A stretch of DNA of 64,000 nucleotides, taken from contig JAGCYH010000036.1 in the NCBI GenBank assembly GCA_017960905.1, positions 1 to 64,000 of the forward strand, given 5' to 3'. Shown here piece after piece: positions 44,460 to 52,991 of this stretch. Source of the stretch: Bacteroidales bacterium. Its GTDB lineage: Bacteria; Bacteroidota; Bacteroidia; Bacteroidales; Marinilabiliaceae. How positions within the stretch are numbered: the first letter of the stretch is position 1; every line of letters begins with the position of its first letter. The notes under the pieces were generated by a model. It had not been told where the DNA came from. It saw only the letters and a program-made list of their open reading frames with translations, and did no database searches. The translations under genes and the position numbers were made by a program.

Positions 44460-45721
44460 TCTCGCAGCAGATTTATTATTTTCTCGTAAAGCTCTCTGTG
44501 ATAGCCGCCATTCAACTCCGACACGCTCGTGTTGTGCCACAGAAGCACCACTTCGCCGCCATAGCGTTTTATCTGTTCCAATAACTCTTTGCAGTATTTG
44601 AAGGCGTCGTCGGCCGAGAGGGCCATGTAGCGCGGGTCGCTCAACGAGCAATCCATTATCACGAGCGGATGCAAAGTAATGTTAGTCAGCTCTTTAGTCC
44701 ATGGATTAATCCATCTGACGGCTCGGCAAGTGCCGAGACGGAATCCGGCCACATCGGCAAACCCCATGGTGAAGTCGTCGGTGATGCCGGCATCGGCCAA
44801 GGCTTGCATATCTTCTGGGTTACAGCTTCTTAGGAAGTGATAACGGTTTTGGGTAACTTTGTTACCTAAAACTGTTTCGAGGCGTTGTTTCTCGCCGGGA
44901 ATCTCATCGGGTTTGCCACCGGCAAGATAGCTCGTATGCAGTCCGATGTCGCTGCCATTTTCGCGGCAAAGCTCTATAAGTCGCTGTGCGTCAGCCGATT
45001 TTAAGTCATATATCGGTTTGTCGTAGCTTATCGTGCTTTTACCAGCTTTGACAAAAGTAACAATCTGTGCATTTGGCACCGTCCGATCGAGTGCGAAGAG
45101 GTACGGAAAGGTAAAAAGTGGGTCGTCGTCGGGCTTGCCAAAATACGCCTTAAAAGCTGATTTCAAGCGTTTTAACGATCCTTTTCCGATGGCTCGTAAT
45201 ATTCCGCCACACAGACCGCGAAAATTGCGGTACTGCGTAAGTTTATCGGCATCGTGAGTAAGGTATATTTTGCTGTAACCAACAGGTTCTTCGACTGTTA
45301 CACCTTGTTCTCTGAGCATCGAGCGCAAAATGGCACCATATTCATCGGCCAAAGGCCGATGAAGGTAATTCATCAAACCGAGCAGAGATTTACGGCCGCA
45401 AACGCGGCCGTGACTATCGCAAACTGCGGATATCGTCTCATAGTAACGGCTTATCAGACAGAAAGTTGAGGCTACGAAGTCGGCATCAGTGACGAGAGTC
45501 GAACCGACTTTAGTTATTTTGTTTTCACCTACAAGTATCGGCGTGTCGCCTATAGTGCTAAATTTTCCTTGTTCATTGCCAAGCTCGAAAGAATCTGACG
45601 GTCGTATAACGACCTTATAGTTAGCAAATTCCAGCGGATCGGCGGTATATCCGACGAGGTTGCTGTGCGACTCGCCGACTAAGAAGTCGAGAATATATTG
45701 TACTGTATCTTTCGGTATCAC
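44456..45721 (-). CDS. Polysaccharide deacetylase-like protein (DUF7033 type)
   Basis: 421 residues. The N-terminal half resembles the DUF7033 domain found before deacetylase domains. The C-terminal half has NodB-like motifs: YLTHDAD (metal Asp), IGLHTSY (metal His) and VLLWHNTSV. It probably removes N-acetyl groups from a cell-surface glycan, or is a non-catalytic relative. No signal peptide, so it may act on cytoplasmic precursors. It is first of three overlapping genes (deacetylase, wecB, glycosyltransferase). Confidence 0.85.
   Translation of the reverse strand: MIPKDTVQYILDFLVGESHSNLVGYTADPLEFANYKVVIRPSDSFELGNEQGKFSTIGDTPILVGENKITKVGSTLVTDADFVASTFCLISRYYETISAVCDSHGRVCGRKSLLGLMNYLHRPLADEYGAILRSMLREQGVTVEEPVGYSKIYLTHDADKLTQYRNFRGLCGGILRAIGKGSLKRLKSAFKAYFGKPDDDPLFTFPYLFALDRTVPNAQIVTFVKAGKSTISYDKPIYDLKSADAQRLIELCRENGSDIGLHTSYLAGGKPDEIPGEKQRLETVLGNKVTQNRYHFLRSCNPEDMQALADAGITDDFTMGFADVAGFRLGTCRAVRWINPWTKELTNITLHPLVIMDCSLSDPRYMALSADDAFKYCKELLEQIKRYGGEVVLLWHNTSVSELNGGYHRELYEKIINLLRE
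45341..45363. repeat. Intragenic hairpin, 10 bp stem
   Basis: TTCATCGGCC, loop AAA, exact complement, inside the deacetylase gene (NYLHRPLADEYG). Confidence 0.85.
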
Positions 45722-45743
45722 AGCCGTTTACGCTTAGCGTGTT

Positions 45744-46451
45744 TTATCGCAGTCCCATGAGGAACTCTTTTTGTTTTTCGTGTGGTCGGAAGAAGTAAAC
45801 GACGCCGTAGTCGATGCATTTGCGGCGTTTTTCGTCGGTATCGATGGGCGCCACAGCATTTTCTATCTCGTTCCAGAGGTCGAGAATAAGTTCGTCGGCG
45901 CGCTGCCGTATCTCATTGAGCTTATTGTGGTGTTTCTGAATGGTTTGCAGTATGTCGCGATGTTTGTTGAAATTCTCTTTGAAAAGCGACATTTTCACCT
46001 TGACGACGGCAATCGAAGGGTTGTAAATACGGTTGCCCGAGCGGTGTTCCTCGCCATTGATGATTTTCTCGCCCCATTCAAGCAGCTGCTGGTCGGTGGT
46101 GAGGTCGGGCAGAGCGCTGCCGCACTCTGCCAAGCCGAGTTGCTCGCGCGCCTCTTTTTTAATCTCGCCACGCATGATGCACATGTTGAACACCTGAATG
46201 AAGTGCGACAGGTACATACGCGCGTTTTTAGCCGACTCGCCCACAGTCTTGCCAATGTCCGACTGGAGTCGGCGGCTGTCGTTGTACTGATTGACGGCCT
46301 GTTCGAAAATCGGCGTGAACGACTTTATGTCGATGGCCATTTTGGGGCTGAACAGCAGTTCGCCAGCACTGTGCTTCTCGGCCGCTTCACAAGCGGTCCT
46401 GAGCGCGCGTACGCGCGCTTGGTCTGTATTCGGTAGTCGGCGGTAAGGCAT
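45744..46451 (-). CDS. Conserved hypothetical protein, helical
   Basis: 235 residues, no signal peptide, almost fully alpha-helical with long charged helices (FNKHRDILQTIQKHHNKLNEIRQ-type). It ends in YFFRPHEKQKEFLMGLR. I recognise no named domain. It lies 22 bases upstream of the deacetylase gene and 77 bases after the mannose-1-phosphate guanylyltransferase gene, so it may be co-transcribed with the sugar genes without sharing their function. Confidence 0.75.
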   Translation of the reverse strand: MPYRRLPNTDQARVRALRTACEAAEKHSAGELLFSPKMAIDIKSFTPIFEQAVNQYNDSRRLQSDIGKTVGESAKNARMYLSHFIQVFNMCIMRGEIKKEAREQLGLAECGSALPDLTTDQQLLEWGEKIINGEEHRSGNRIYNPSIAVVKVKMSLFKENFNKHRDILQTIQKHHNKLNEIRQRADELILDLWNEIENAVAPIDTDEKRRKCIDYGVVYFFRPHEKQKEFLMGLR

Positions 46452-46528
46452 AGTTTTAAAATGTTATTCGTAGCAAATGCTGCGAATGTATTAAAAAATA
46501 TTTATTTGTGCAAACTTCGCACAAAAAA

Positions 46529-47611
46529 TTAACTTTTGTTGTTCAGCTTCAGATTGAGCTCAGTGGCATATTTCCACGACTTCTGTCCGTTTTTGCGCGG
46601 ACATATCAGCAGTATATCTTCCTGATCCACAATCATATAGTCTTGCAATCCGTCTATTATGCAGTACTTGTCGTTGCTCACATGAATCAAGCAACGGTCG
46701 GAGTCGTAGATGATGGCTTTGCCATTGACAACGACATTCTGCCGCGCGTCTTTCTCGCCTTGCTCGTAGAGCGCATCCCAGCTACCGAGGTCGCTCCACT
46801 GCGCATCTGTCTGAACCACAAAGACATTCTGCGCCTTCTCCATCACGCCGTAGTCGATCGACACGTTCTCGCACTCCTCGTATATGCGGCTCACAGTCTG
46901 CTCTGTCCAGTACGACGACGGCAGTTTGTCGAGCGCGTCGAACTGCTTCTGAATGTTTGGCAGGAATTTCGTCAGCGCGTCGGAAATGGCGCGCACCGAC
47001 CAGATGAAAACGCCTGAGTTCCAGCAGAAATCGCCACATTCGTAGAACACCTGAGCCATCTCTTCGTTTGGTTTCTCGGTGAAAGTCTTCACCTTGTTTA
47101 TGGTAGGGAACTGCTCACTGACGGGCGAACCGACTTGTATGTAGCCGAACGCCGTTTCGGGCTTGTAGGCTTTCACACCGATGGTTATCAGGTTGTCGCC
47201 CGCGCCGGCGTATTCCACGCCGGCCATGGCGTTCTCTATGAACATTTTCTCATTGATAATCAGCTGGTCCGACGGTGTTACGATTTCAATCACATCGGGG
47301 TCTTTCTGCTTGATGAAGAGCGTAGCGAAGGCGATGCACGCCGCAGTATTGCGGCGGAACGGCTCGCAAAGTATGTTTTCGGCGGGCATTTCGGGCAGTT
47401 GCTCGTGCGCCAGACCAACATAGTTTTTGTTTGTTACAACCACGAAGTGGTCGGGCTCACATATCGTCCTGAAACGTTCGTAAGTCAGTTGGAGCATAGT
47501 CTTGCCAACACCCGTAAGGTCGACGAACTGCTTAGGCAGCTCCATCTGGCTCAGCGGCCAAAGGCGACTGCCTTGTCCGCCCGCCATTATCACGCAATAT
47601 ATGTTTTTCAT
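46529..47611 (-). CDS. manC: Mannose-1-phosphate guanylyltransferase
   Basis: 360 residues from the ATG at 47611; the longer frame to 47752 runs into a terminator and is rejected. It makes GDP-mannose from mannose-1-phosphate and GTP. The nucleotide-binding loop is VIMAGGQGSRLWPLS with MELPKQF; FVVTNKNY, TPSDQLI and the later FTEKP are typical. It is the short one-domain form without a phosphomannose isomerase part. GDP-mannose feeds surface glycans and GDP-fucose. Confidence 0.95.
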   Translation of the reverse strand: MKNIYCVIMAGGQGSRLWPLSQMELPKQFVDLTGVGKTMLQLTYERFRTICEPDHFVVVTNKNYVGLAHEQLPEMPAENILCEPFRRNTAACIAFATLFIKQKDPDVIEIVTPSDQLIINEKMFIENAMAGVEYAGAGDNLITIGVKAYKPETAFGYIQVGSPVSEQFPTINKVKTFTEKPNEEMAQVFYECGDFCWNSGVFIWSVRAISDALTKFLPNIQKQFDALDKLPSSYWTEQTVSRIYEECENVSIDYGVMEKAQNVFVVQTDAQWSDLGSWDALYEQGEKDARQNVVVNGKAIIYDSDRCLIHVSNDKYCIIDGLQDYMIVDQEDILLICPRKNGQKSWKYATELNLKLNNKS

Positions 47612-47727
47612 CTTGCTAAAAACACTATTTTTTACAAAACGTTCAAAATTATAACATATTATCCAGCAATTCACATTTATTAATAGAAAAATGCGTTTTT
47701 TGTCGAAAAAAGTTCTTTTCGAGGCAA

Positions 47728-47761
47728 AAAAAGCGTTTGGGCGAAGGCCCAAACGCTTTTT
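47728..47761. terminator. Terminator after the Lys-tailed surface protein gene
   Basis: Perfect 15 bp stem (47728-47742 with 47747-47761), loop GAAG, A-rich on one side and T-rich on the other. It ends the leftward gene 49851-47788. Confidence 0.9.
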
Positions 47762-47787
47762 GGGAAAAGTTCAGAATTCCTACGTTT

Positions 47788-49851
47788 CTATTTTTTCTTC
47801 TTCTTAATCTTGGTTTTCGAAACTGGTTTTGGCTCTTCTTTCTTTGCCGGTGCGCTTGTCGCACTAGCGTTCGAAGTGGGCGCGGGCTGGCTTACCGTCG
47901 TTTCGGTCTTCGCGGTGGTTTTTTCTTTTTCTTTCTTCTCTTTCTTAGTCTCGGCCTTGGTGTCGGTAGCGGTTACGGCAGGCGTAGCAACCGGCGCCGG
48001 TGTAGTTGTGGTGGTAGTTGTTGTTGTCTGAGCCGGTGCGTCTTTCGATTTGAAATGGCACGTCACAGTAGCGTCGCCTGTTACAATGAGTTTGCCATAG
48101 TAGTCGCAAGGCGTGCCTTCCCACAAATGCGAGTCGGTCGTGTAGCCGGCTGCTGGATGTGTCCAGAACACCAACTTTGTACCCTCTTTCACTGGTTTCG
48201 AAAGGTCCAGGTTCTTATTTCTCGATTCTATCGTACCATTCTCTGGTTGAGCTATGGTAATCATATAATACTTTGGCGATTTTACCTGCGGTATGGGCGC
48301 GTTGGCGTTGCTCTTGTCGAGCACGGGGCGAACCGTATAACCAGTAAAGCGATTTCCTCCGCTCTCACCAGCGAAATTGGTTGACTTCGAACCTATACTG
48401 ATTGCATTTGCGAAACGCGATTCTGTGATATCGAGATGTGATAACCAATAGTAACATTTTTCGCCTCTTTCAAAAATCTCGTCCAGCCACTCGCCAGACG
48501 CTGGCAGGAAAATATGCGTGTCGGCCAAAGAATAGGCAGCCAATGGCGTTTGACCTTTATATGCTCGCTTCTTTTTGTCAGCAGCTGCTTTTGCCTTGTA
48601 AAACACCCAGCCGTTCACGCCTGTTCCGTTATAGTTTTCGGTCCATACGGCATAGCAGTTTTTATACAGTTCCTCCCACTCTTTTTGTGTCGGCATTCGC
48701 CATTTACCACCCCAGTTGGCAGTAGCGGCATCATCGGCTGCATCGAGGGTTTTCTTGCCATCACCAAGGAACTGCCACGAATCGCCCTTCCATTTGAACC
48801 ACGTTCCGCCACAGTTATTGTCAGCAATCTGATACTTGTTTATGAACAAGTCCTTTCGGTATGGATTAAAAAATACTGTTTCCAAAAGTTTTTCCCATGT
48901 CGGCAGCATGTGTTTGTATGAAGTTATACCACAAGTCTTAGTTGTAGTGGTCATACCCCACATATAGTAGTTGCCAGCGGCTTGCGGCGCGTTTGCACCA
49001 ACGTTGCACGTAGCCCACAGCTTGCCGCTCGGCAAGCCCAAATCGACAGCAGCGTGGCCATTGGTATTGCCCGAACGTGGGCAAACCGCACGAACTGGCA
49101 TTCCACAATCACGGCCATAGTAGCTTTCAACACGCCCGCCCTTTCTACTGTTTATCTCTATGAAGTGAGCATTATAAGTGTTGCCTTCCGACAGCGACGA
49201 CGACCAATAAAAGCAATCCGATGCATTTTGGACAGAAGCAAGGTTATAGCCCGCGGCAGGAAGGAAAATGTGCGTATCGGCGGTAGTATAAGAGGCCGAC
49301 GGTGTGCCGTCGGTTTTGCCTTTATCGGCTTCTGCCTTAGCCTTATACACTATCCAGCCGCTTTTGCCACTGTAGTTGTCGGTATGGGCAAGATAGCAAT
49401 TGCTTATCAGCTCTTTGCAATCGTCGGCAGTTGGCATGGCCCAGTTGCCGCCCCAGTTGGCTGTGGCGGCATCGTCGGCAGCCTCAAGGGTGGTCTTGTT
49501 ATCGCCAATAAACGTTAAGCCCGAATACCATATACCGCCTTTTAACTGACAATCGAAAACGTATTTGTTGATATTGAACCAGTCGGGTCCTTTTTCCCCA
49601 TAACAATACTTCAGCTTTTCTTCGTTCATATAAGCGTACGACGACCATTCGTAGACGGTTTTGGGTTTTGTCTCGCCCCATGCGAAATAGTCGCCAAGCC
49701 CTTCGGGCTTGTCGGCGCCCACGTTACACTTGGCCCATAGCGTGCCCGAAGGCAAGCCTAAATCGACATATTGCGGCGTGAAATAATCATCGGCCAAAAC
49801 ATTCGTGCTTGCCGCAGCAAGTAATGCTATAACTGAGAATATATTCTTCAT
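47788..49851 (-). CDS. Secreted protein with two FISUMP-like domains and Lys-rich tail
   Basis: 687 residues. Signal peptide cut near VLADD. Two related domains follow (about 28-265 and 266-515), each opening with VDLGLPSG.LWA.CNVGA, like the Fibrobacter succinogenes major paralogous domain, with paired Trp and Gly-rich segments (DDAATANWGG.W.MPT in both). A beta repeat (about 520-610, ITIAQPENGTIES) and a low-complexity Thr/Pro/Ala then Lys/Glu tail ending in KKKKK complete it. It is probably a surface or secreted binding protein. The poly-Lys end is unusual and could bind acidic polymers. Confidence 0.8.
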   Translation of the reverse strand: MKNIFSVIALLAAASTNVLADDYFTPQYVDLGLPSGTLWAKCNVGADKPEGLGDYFAWGETKPKTVYEWSSYAYMNEEKLKYCYGEKGPDWFNINKYVFDCQLKGGIWYSGLTFIGDNKTTLEAADDAATANWGGNWAMPTADDCKELISNCYLAHTDNYSGKSGWIVYKAKAEADKGKTDGTPSASYTTADTHIFLPAAGYNLASVQNASDCFYWSSSLSEGNTYNAHFIEINSRKGGRVESYYGRDCGMPVRAVCPRSGNTNGHAAVDLGLPSGKLWATCNVGANAPQAAGNYYMWGMTTTTKTCGITSYKHMLPTWEKLLETVFFNPYRKDLFINKYQIADNNCGGTWFKWKGDSWQFLGDGKKTLDAADDAATANWGGKWRMPTQKEWEELYKNCYAVWTENYNGTGVNGWVFYKAKAAADKKKRAYKGQTPLAAYSLADTHIFLPASGEWLDEIFERGEKCYYWLSHLDITESRFANAISIGSKSTNFAGESGGNRFTGYTVRPVLDKSNANAPIPQVKSPKYYMITIAQPENGTIESRNKNLDLSKPVKEGTKLVFWTHPAAGYTTDSHLWEGTPCDYYGKLIVTGDATVTCHFKSKDAPAQTTTTTTTTTPAPVATPAVTATDTKAETKKEKKEKEKTTAKTETTVSQPAPTSNASATSAPAKKEEPKPVSKTKIKKKKK

Positions 49852-49994
49852 AAACTGTTGATATTAAATTTGTTAAATATTTTCAGACGTTTATAATAGT
49901 GTATTTGTCAATTTTCGATTGACAAATATACACAAACCATTCCAAAATCAAACGATAGCGATGGGGTTTTTCTCTTTGACAAAATGGCGAATGG

Positions 49995-51194
49995 CTATTC
50001 GCCATCCTTTATCTTTTCCCTCTTGTAATATTTCTCAACGTACAACTTGAACCAGACGAACGAAACAACTATCAATAAGGCACTTATGTAATAAGCCGTA
50101 TCGAAACCGCTATGTTCCGACACGTAGCCGCCCAAGAGCAGGCCGAAGCCTATGCCCACATCCCACGAGGTAAGGTAGGTCGAGACGGCTGTGCCGCGCT
50201 GGTTGTGTGGCGCGAGGTCGACGAAGAATGTGTTGTAGGCCGGGAAAAGAGTCCCGTAGGTAATGCCCATGAGCAAGGCGCAAGCGTGGAAGAGCACCGA
50301 GGTGCTCATCAGACCGCTCTCGTGAACGTACTGGCACGCGCCAAGTGCGGCAATAATCAGCACAGCCATAGCTGTGCTGAATGCTATCACGCTTGTCAGA
50401 TAGCCTTTGTCGACAATGCGCCCCGCGAAAATTCTCGACGAGGCAATGCCGAAGGCGAGCAACGTGAAGAATGTGCCCGAATTGCCTATCTCCAACTGCT
50501 GTCCGTACATGGCTATGTATGTGGTAGTTATGCCATACGGAATTGAGAGTAGCAACAGCGACATTCCGCCAGGCAGACCTTTCAAAAGTATGAAACGGTC
50601 GAGCGATATAGGCTGGAGCACAACGGGCGCTTTCTGGCGCGTACGTATGAGCGACGCCGTGCACAAACCGGCCAAGCCGGTTGTGATGGCCACTGCGAAA
50701 ATAACTGTGTATGAGCAATATTGGTGCAGGAAGAGCCCGAACATCGGTCCGGTCGACATGGCTATGTTGTTGGCCATGCCGTAGTAGCCAACTCCCTCGC
50801 CGCGTCGCGACGAGGGCATCACATCGATGACAACGGTGTTGCCGGCCACCGTCACCATGCCGAAGGCCAGGCCCTGCACTATGCGCAGCACCACGAAGAA
50901 AGTGAGCACTCCGGCTACTATGTAGCCGGCAAAGAGTGCCACGAACGAGGCGTAGGCAAATATGTAGAGCGGTTTGCGTGCGAAGGTGTCGAGCAGATAG
51001 CCCGAAAACGGGCGTATGCAAAGCGCCGCCACAGTGAACGACGACAGCACGGCACCTATGGTGGCGTTGTCGGAGCCGTACTCATCGGCCATGAAGAACG
51101 GCAGTATGGGCATTATGGTGTAGAAGCCAAAATACAGCAGGAAATTGGCCGCAATGACTAAATTATAGTTGCGAGTAAACAGCTTCTCTTTCAT
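49995..51194 (-). CDS. MFS transporter
   Basis: 399 residues from the ATG at 51194; a GTG three codons upstream is possible. Twelve membrane helices in two halves, with the MFS loop pattern GYLLDTFARKPLYIFAY between helices 2 and 3 (G...D..RKP). It resembles drug or sugar-phosphate exporters, but the substrate cannot be read. It ends inside the window's only stretch with an RNA-gene cluster next to it and has no operon partner. Confidence 0.88.
   Translation of the reverse strand: MKEKLFTRNYNLVIAANFLLYFGFYTIMPILPFFMADEYGSDNATIGAVLSSFTVAALCIRPFSGYLLDTFARKPLYIFAYASFVALFAGYIVAGVLTFFVVLRIVQGLAFGMVTVAGNTVVIDVMPSSRRGEGVGYYGMANNIAMSTGPMFGLFLHQYCSYTVIFAVAITTGLAGLCTASLIRTRQKAPVVLQPISLDRFILLKGLPGGMSLLLLSIPYGITTTYIAMYGQQLEIGNSGTFFTLLAFGIASSRIFAGRIVDKGYLTSVIAFSTAMAVLIIAALGACQYVHESGLMSTSVLFHACALLMGITYGTLFPAYNTFFVDLAPHNQRGTAVSTYLTSWDVGIGFGLLLGGYVSEHSGFDTAYYISALLIVVSFVWFKLYVEKYYKREKIKDGE
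50357..50380. repeat. Intragenic hairpin, 10 bp stem
   Basis: TCAGCACAGC, loop CATA, exact complement, inside the MFS gene (FSTAMAVLII). Confidence 0.85.
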
Positions 51195-51250
51195 AATGAA
51201 CACTTTACGTATGCAAAAAAAGCCATTCTCGTTTTTGAGAATGGCTCAGG

Positions 51251-51322
51251 TAGTCCCTAGCGGAATCGAACCGCTCTTTAGAGAATGAAAATCTCTCGTC
51301 CTAACCGATAGACGAAGGGACC
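51251..51322 (-). tRNA. tRNA-Glu (TTC anticodon), copy 1
   Basis: 72 bases. Acceptor GGTCCCT pairs with AGGGACT (one G-T at the first pair). The anticodon stem AGAGA/TCTCT closes loop TTTTCAT, giving TTC. The T-loop is TTCGATT. No CCA is encoded. It lies 13 bases after the rpsT stop and is identical to the copy at 51640-51711. Confidence 0.97.
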
Positions 51323-51335
51323 GTATGCCGCTTAA

Positions 51336-51590
51336 TTATGCAAGTTTGTTAACGTGCTTGCACAATTTCGACTTGAGATTGCTCGCTTTGTTTTTGTGGA
51401 TGATGTTGCGTTTTGCAAGTTTATCCAACATAGAAGACACTTTGGGCAAAAGTGTTTTTGCTTCTTCTTTGTCTGTCGTCAATCGCAAGGCTTTCACAGC
51501 GTTACGTGCGGTTTTCGCATAATATCTGTTGTGCAGTCTGCGCTTCTCAATTTGGCGAGTCCTTTTTATTGCCGATTGATGGTTTGCCAT
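51336..51590 (-). CDS. rpsT: 30S ribosomal protein S20
   Basis: 84 residues, standard length. [21 protein letters not shown] and the following basic helices ([18 protein letters not shown]) are diagnostic. It binds 16S rRNA early in 30S assembly. It lies between two identical tRNA-Glu genes on the same strand, which suggests one transcript that is processed into tRNAs and an S20 mRNA. Confidence 0.98.
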   Translation of the reverse strand: MANHQSAIKRTRQIEKRRLHNRYYAKTARNAVKALRLTTDKEEAKTLLPKVSSMLDKLAKRNIIHKNKASNLKSKLCKHVNKLA

Positions 51591-51639
51591 TTTTTAATCG
51601 CTTTATTAATACGTTTATACTCTATTTTTTTTATTTTTG

Positions 51640-51711
51640 TAGTCCCTAGCGGAATCGAACCGCTCTTTAGAGAATGAAAATCTCTCGTCCTAACCGATAG
51701 ACGAAGGGACC
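51640..51711 (-). tRNA. tRNA-Glu (TTC anticodon), copy 2
   Basis: Identical in all 72 bases to copy 1 at 51251-51322. It is first in the tRNA-rpsT-tRNA array and is preceded by a consensus promoter (51744-51774). Confidence 0.97.
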
Positions 51712-51743
51712 CCTTTCGCAAACGGTTTTTTATTTTGCGGTTG

Positions 51744-51774
51744 CAAAGATATATCCTTTTTATCGTTTTGCAAA
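51744..51774 (-). promoter_or_regulatory. Promoter of the tRNA-Glu/rpsT array
   Basis: On the minus strand TTTG (51771-51774), 19 bases, TATCTTTG (51744-51751), about 33 bases before the first tRNA-Glu. Confidence 0.75.
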
Positions 51775-51925
51775 ATTTGTTTGTAAAAAACTTTCTTAAA
51801 AATTGTTTTCACTTCCACATAAGGCAAAAACAAAACATTATCAGACAGTTATACAACAATAATCACATACTCGCGTTTTCGCTGCGCGAATTCATTTTTC
51901 CGCACCGCGAGGAAAACGAACCCCG

Positions 51926-51952
51926 TTGCGTCGGATTTGAAATCCGACGCAA
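51926..51952. repeat. 12 bp inverted repeat near the cassette
   Basis: TTGCGTCGGATT, loop TGA, exact complement. No T-run follows on either strand, so it is not a typical terminator. It could be a boundary or a protein-binding site. Confidence 0.7.
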
Positions 51953-52083
51953 TCGTGCTTTGACATTTGAAACGCCACACATAAATTCTTCTATGTCAAC
52001 CGTATATGTCAAATTTATATCGTTCGAACTAAATTTAAAGCCAGCCGGGAAGGAATACATAATACCCCATTAACCGATAATTT

Positions 52084-52989
52084 TCATGCAATTAAATGCG
52101 CCTTGGAATCTGCGAGTCCAATTGTTACGATAGAACCTGAATTAAAATTCAGATAATCTTTTTCAATTCCGTCGCTAAAAATCACACCATTCTGCGGCAT
52201 AAATGATTCAATAACAAGAGGTTTGTTTTTATCAATATACCCCGAAATTATATTTGCTTCAGAATAACGGCTTTTAAATGGCTCACGAACAACAAAAAAT
52301 AGTTTATCCATATCCCAGTCCATTTTAATTATTGTAGAAGAGTCAGACATCGAAGAGACCTGATTGCAAATTGAACTGAGCCAGCCGGTAGAACCTGCTC
52401 CGGTAGAAATAATAATTCCACTGGAAGACTGATTTTCTTCATCTTTACCAAACTTTAAATTGTAACGTGCAGAAATATGAGAAGACGGTCCGACAAAAAA
52501 ATCATTAAAGGCAAGCAGAGTCTGACCGTTATTCAAAAATGCCTTAGCCATAGTAATATCATCACAGCTAAAATCATCATGAATAATAGACTGTATTTTC
52601 ACTTTAAAATTATGCATATTATATGGCAACAAAACGCCATCGTACCTTACCTGATCAGGATTAATAGCAAAAATAGGGAGTCCATTTACATACTTAGCAG
52701 TATTTGCAACAAGTCCGTCCTGCCCTAAAACAACAGGAAGATCTTTTTCTGAGAAAATATAATTTGGCAGAAAGCGCCTTTCTATAACCTTACATTTGAA
52801 ATGCGCGGAAAGTGCCGTTATGAGTTTTTCAAGAGAGTCTTTAAATACAGTATGTTCATTGTCATAATCTAAAAAATCTCCGCCATTATGCTCAATATAA
52901 AACTTGGCCTGAGCCTTTGTATTAAAACGTTCAATCAAAGATTCAAGCCGTGTTTTATTAACTATAATTACTGCATTTTCAAATTTCAT
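52084..52989 (-). CDS. Diverged NAD-kinase-like protein
   Basis: 301 residues. It keeps the NAD/diacylglycerol-kinase fold pattern: VVLGQDGLVANTAKYV in place of GGDGT, FAINPDQ in place of the NxG loop, and ISTGAGSTGWLSS like the STPTGSTAY substrate motif. The conserved Asp of the DG pair remains, but the first Gly is Gln, so activity and substrate may differ from a housekeeping NAD kinase. It begins 2 bases after the SPFH gene and is AT-rich like it. It could make or sense a nucleotide signal for the SPFH membrane partner. Confidence 0.8.
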   Translation of the reverse strand: MKFENAVIIVNKTRLESLIERFNTKAQAKFYIEHNGGDFLDYDNEHTVFKDSLEKLITALSAHFKCKVIERRFLPNYIFSEKDLPVVLGQDGLVANTAKYVNGLPIFAINPDQVRYDGVLLPYNMHNFKVKIQSIIHDDFSCDDITMAKAFLNNGQTLLAFNDFFVGPSSHISARYNLKFGKDEENQSSSGIIISTGAGSTGWLSSICNQVSSMSDSSTIIKMDWDMDKLFFVVREPFKSRYSEANIISGYIDKNKPLVIESFMPQNGVIFSDGIEKDYLNFNSGSIVTIGLADSKAHLIA

Positions 52990-52991
52990 AA

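Larger units (their letters stand above)
51712..52083. other. Intergenic region between tRNA-Glu and the SPFH cassette
   Basis: 372 bases. It contains the tRNA-Glu promoter and a 12 bp inverted repeat (51926-51937 with 51941-51952, loop TGA) with no T-run. No convincing gene; the plus-strand frame 51735-52073 lacks any recognisable feature. The right edge is the end of the AT-rich cassette. Confidence 0.5.

Noticed and set aside
43368..44651. Longer wecB frame starting at 44651
   Set aside because: The first 64 residues are non-homologous and overlap the deacetylase gene; the ATG at 44459 gives the canonical ILTIIGARPQF start with an ATGA overlap.
51251..51711. Identical tRNA-Glu copies as attachment sites of an integrated element
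   Set aside because: The DNA between them is only rpsT and there is no integrase; the AT-rich cassette lies outside the repeat.
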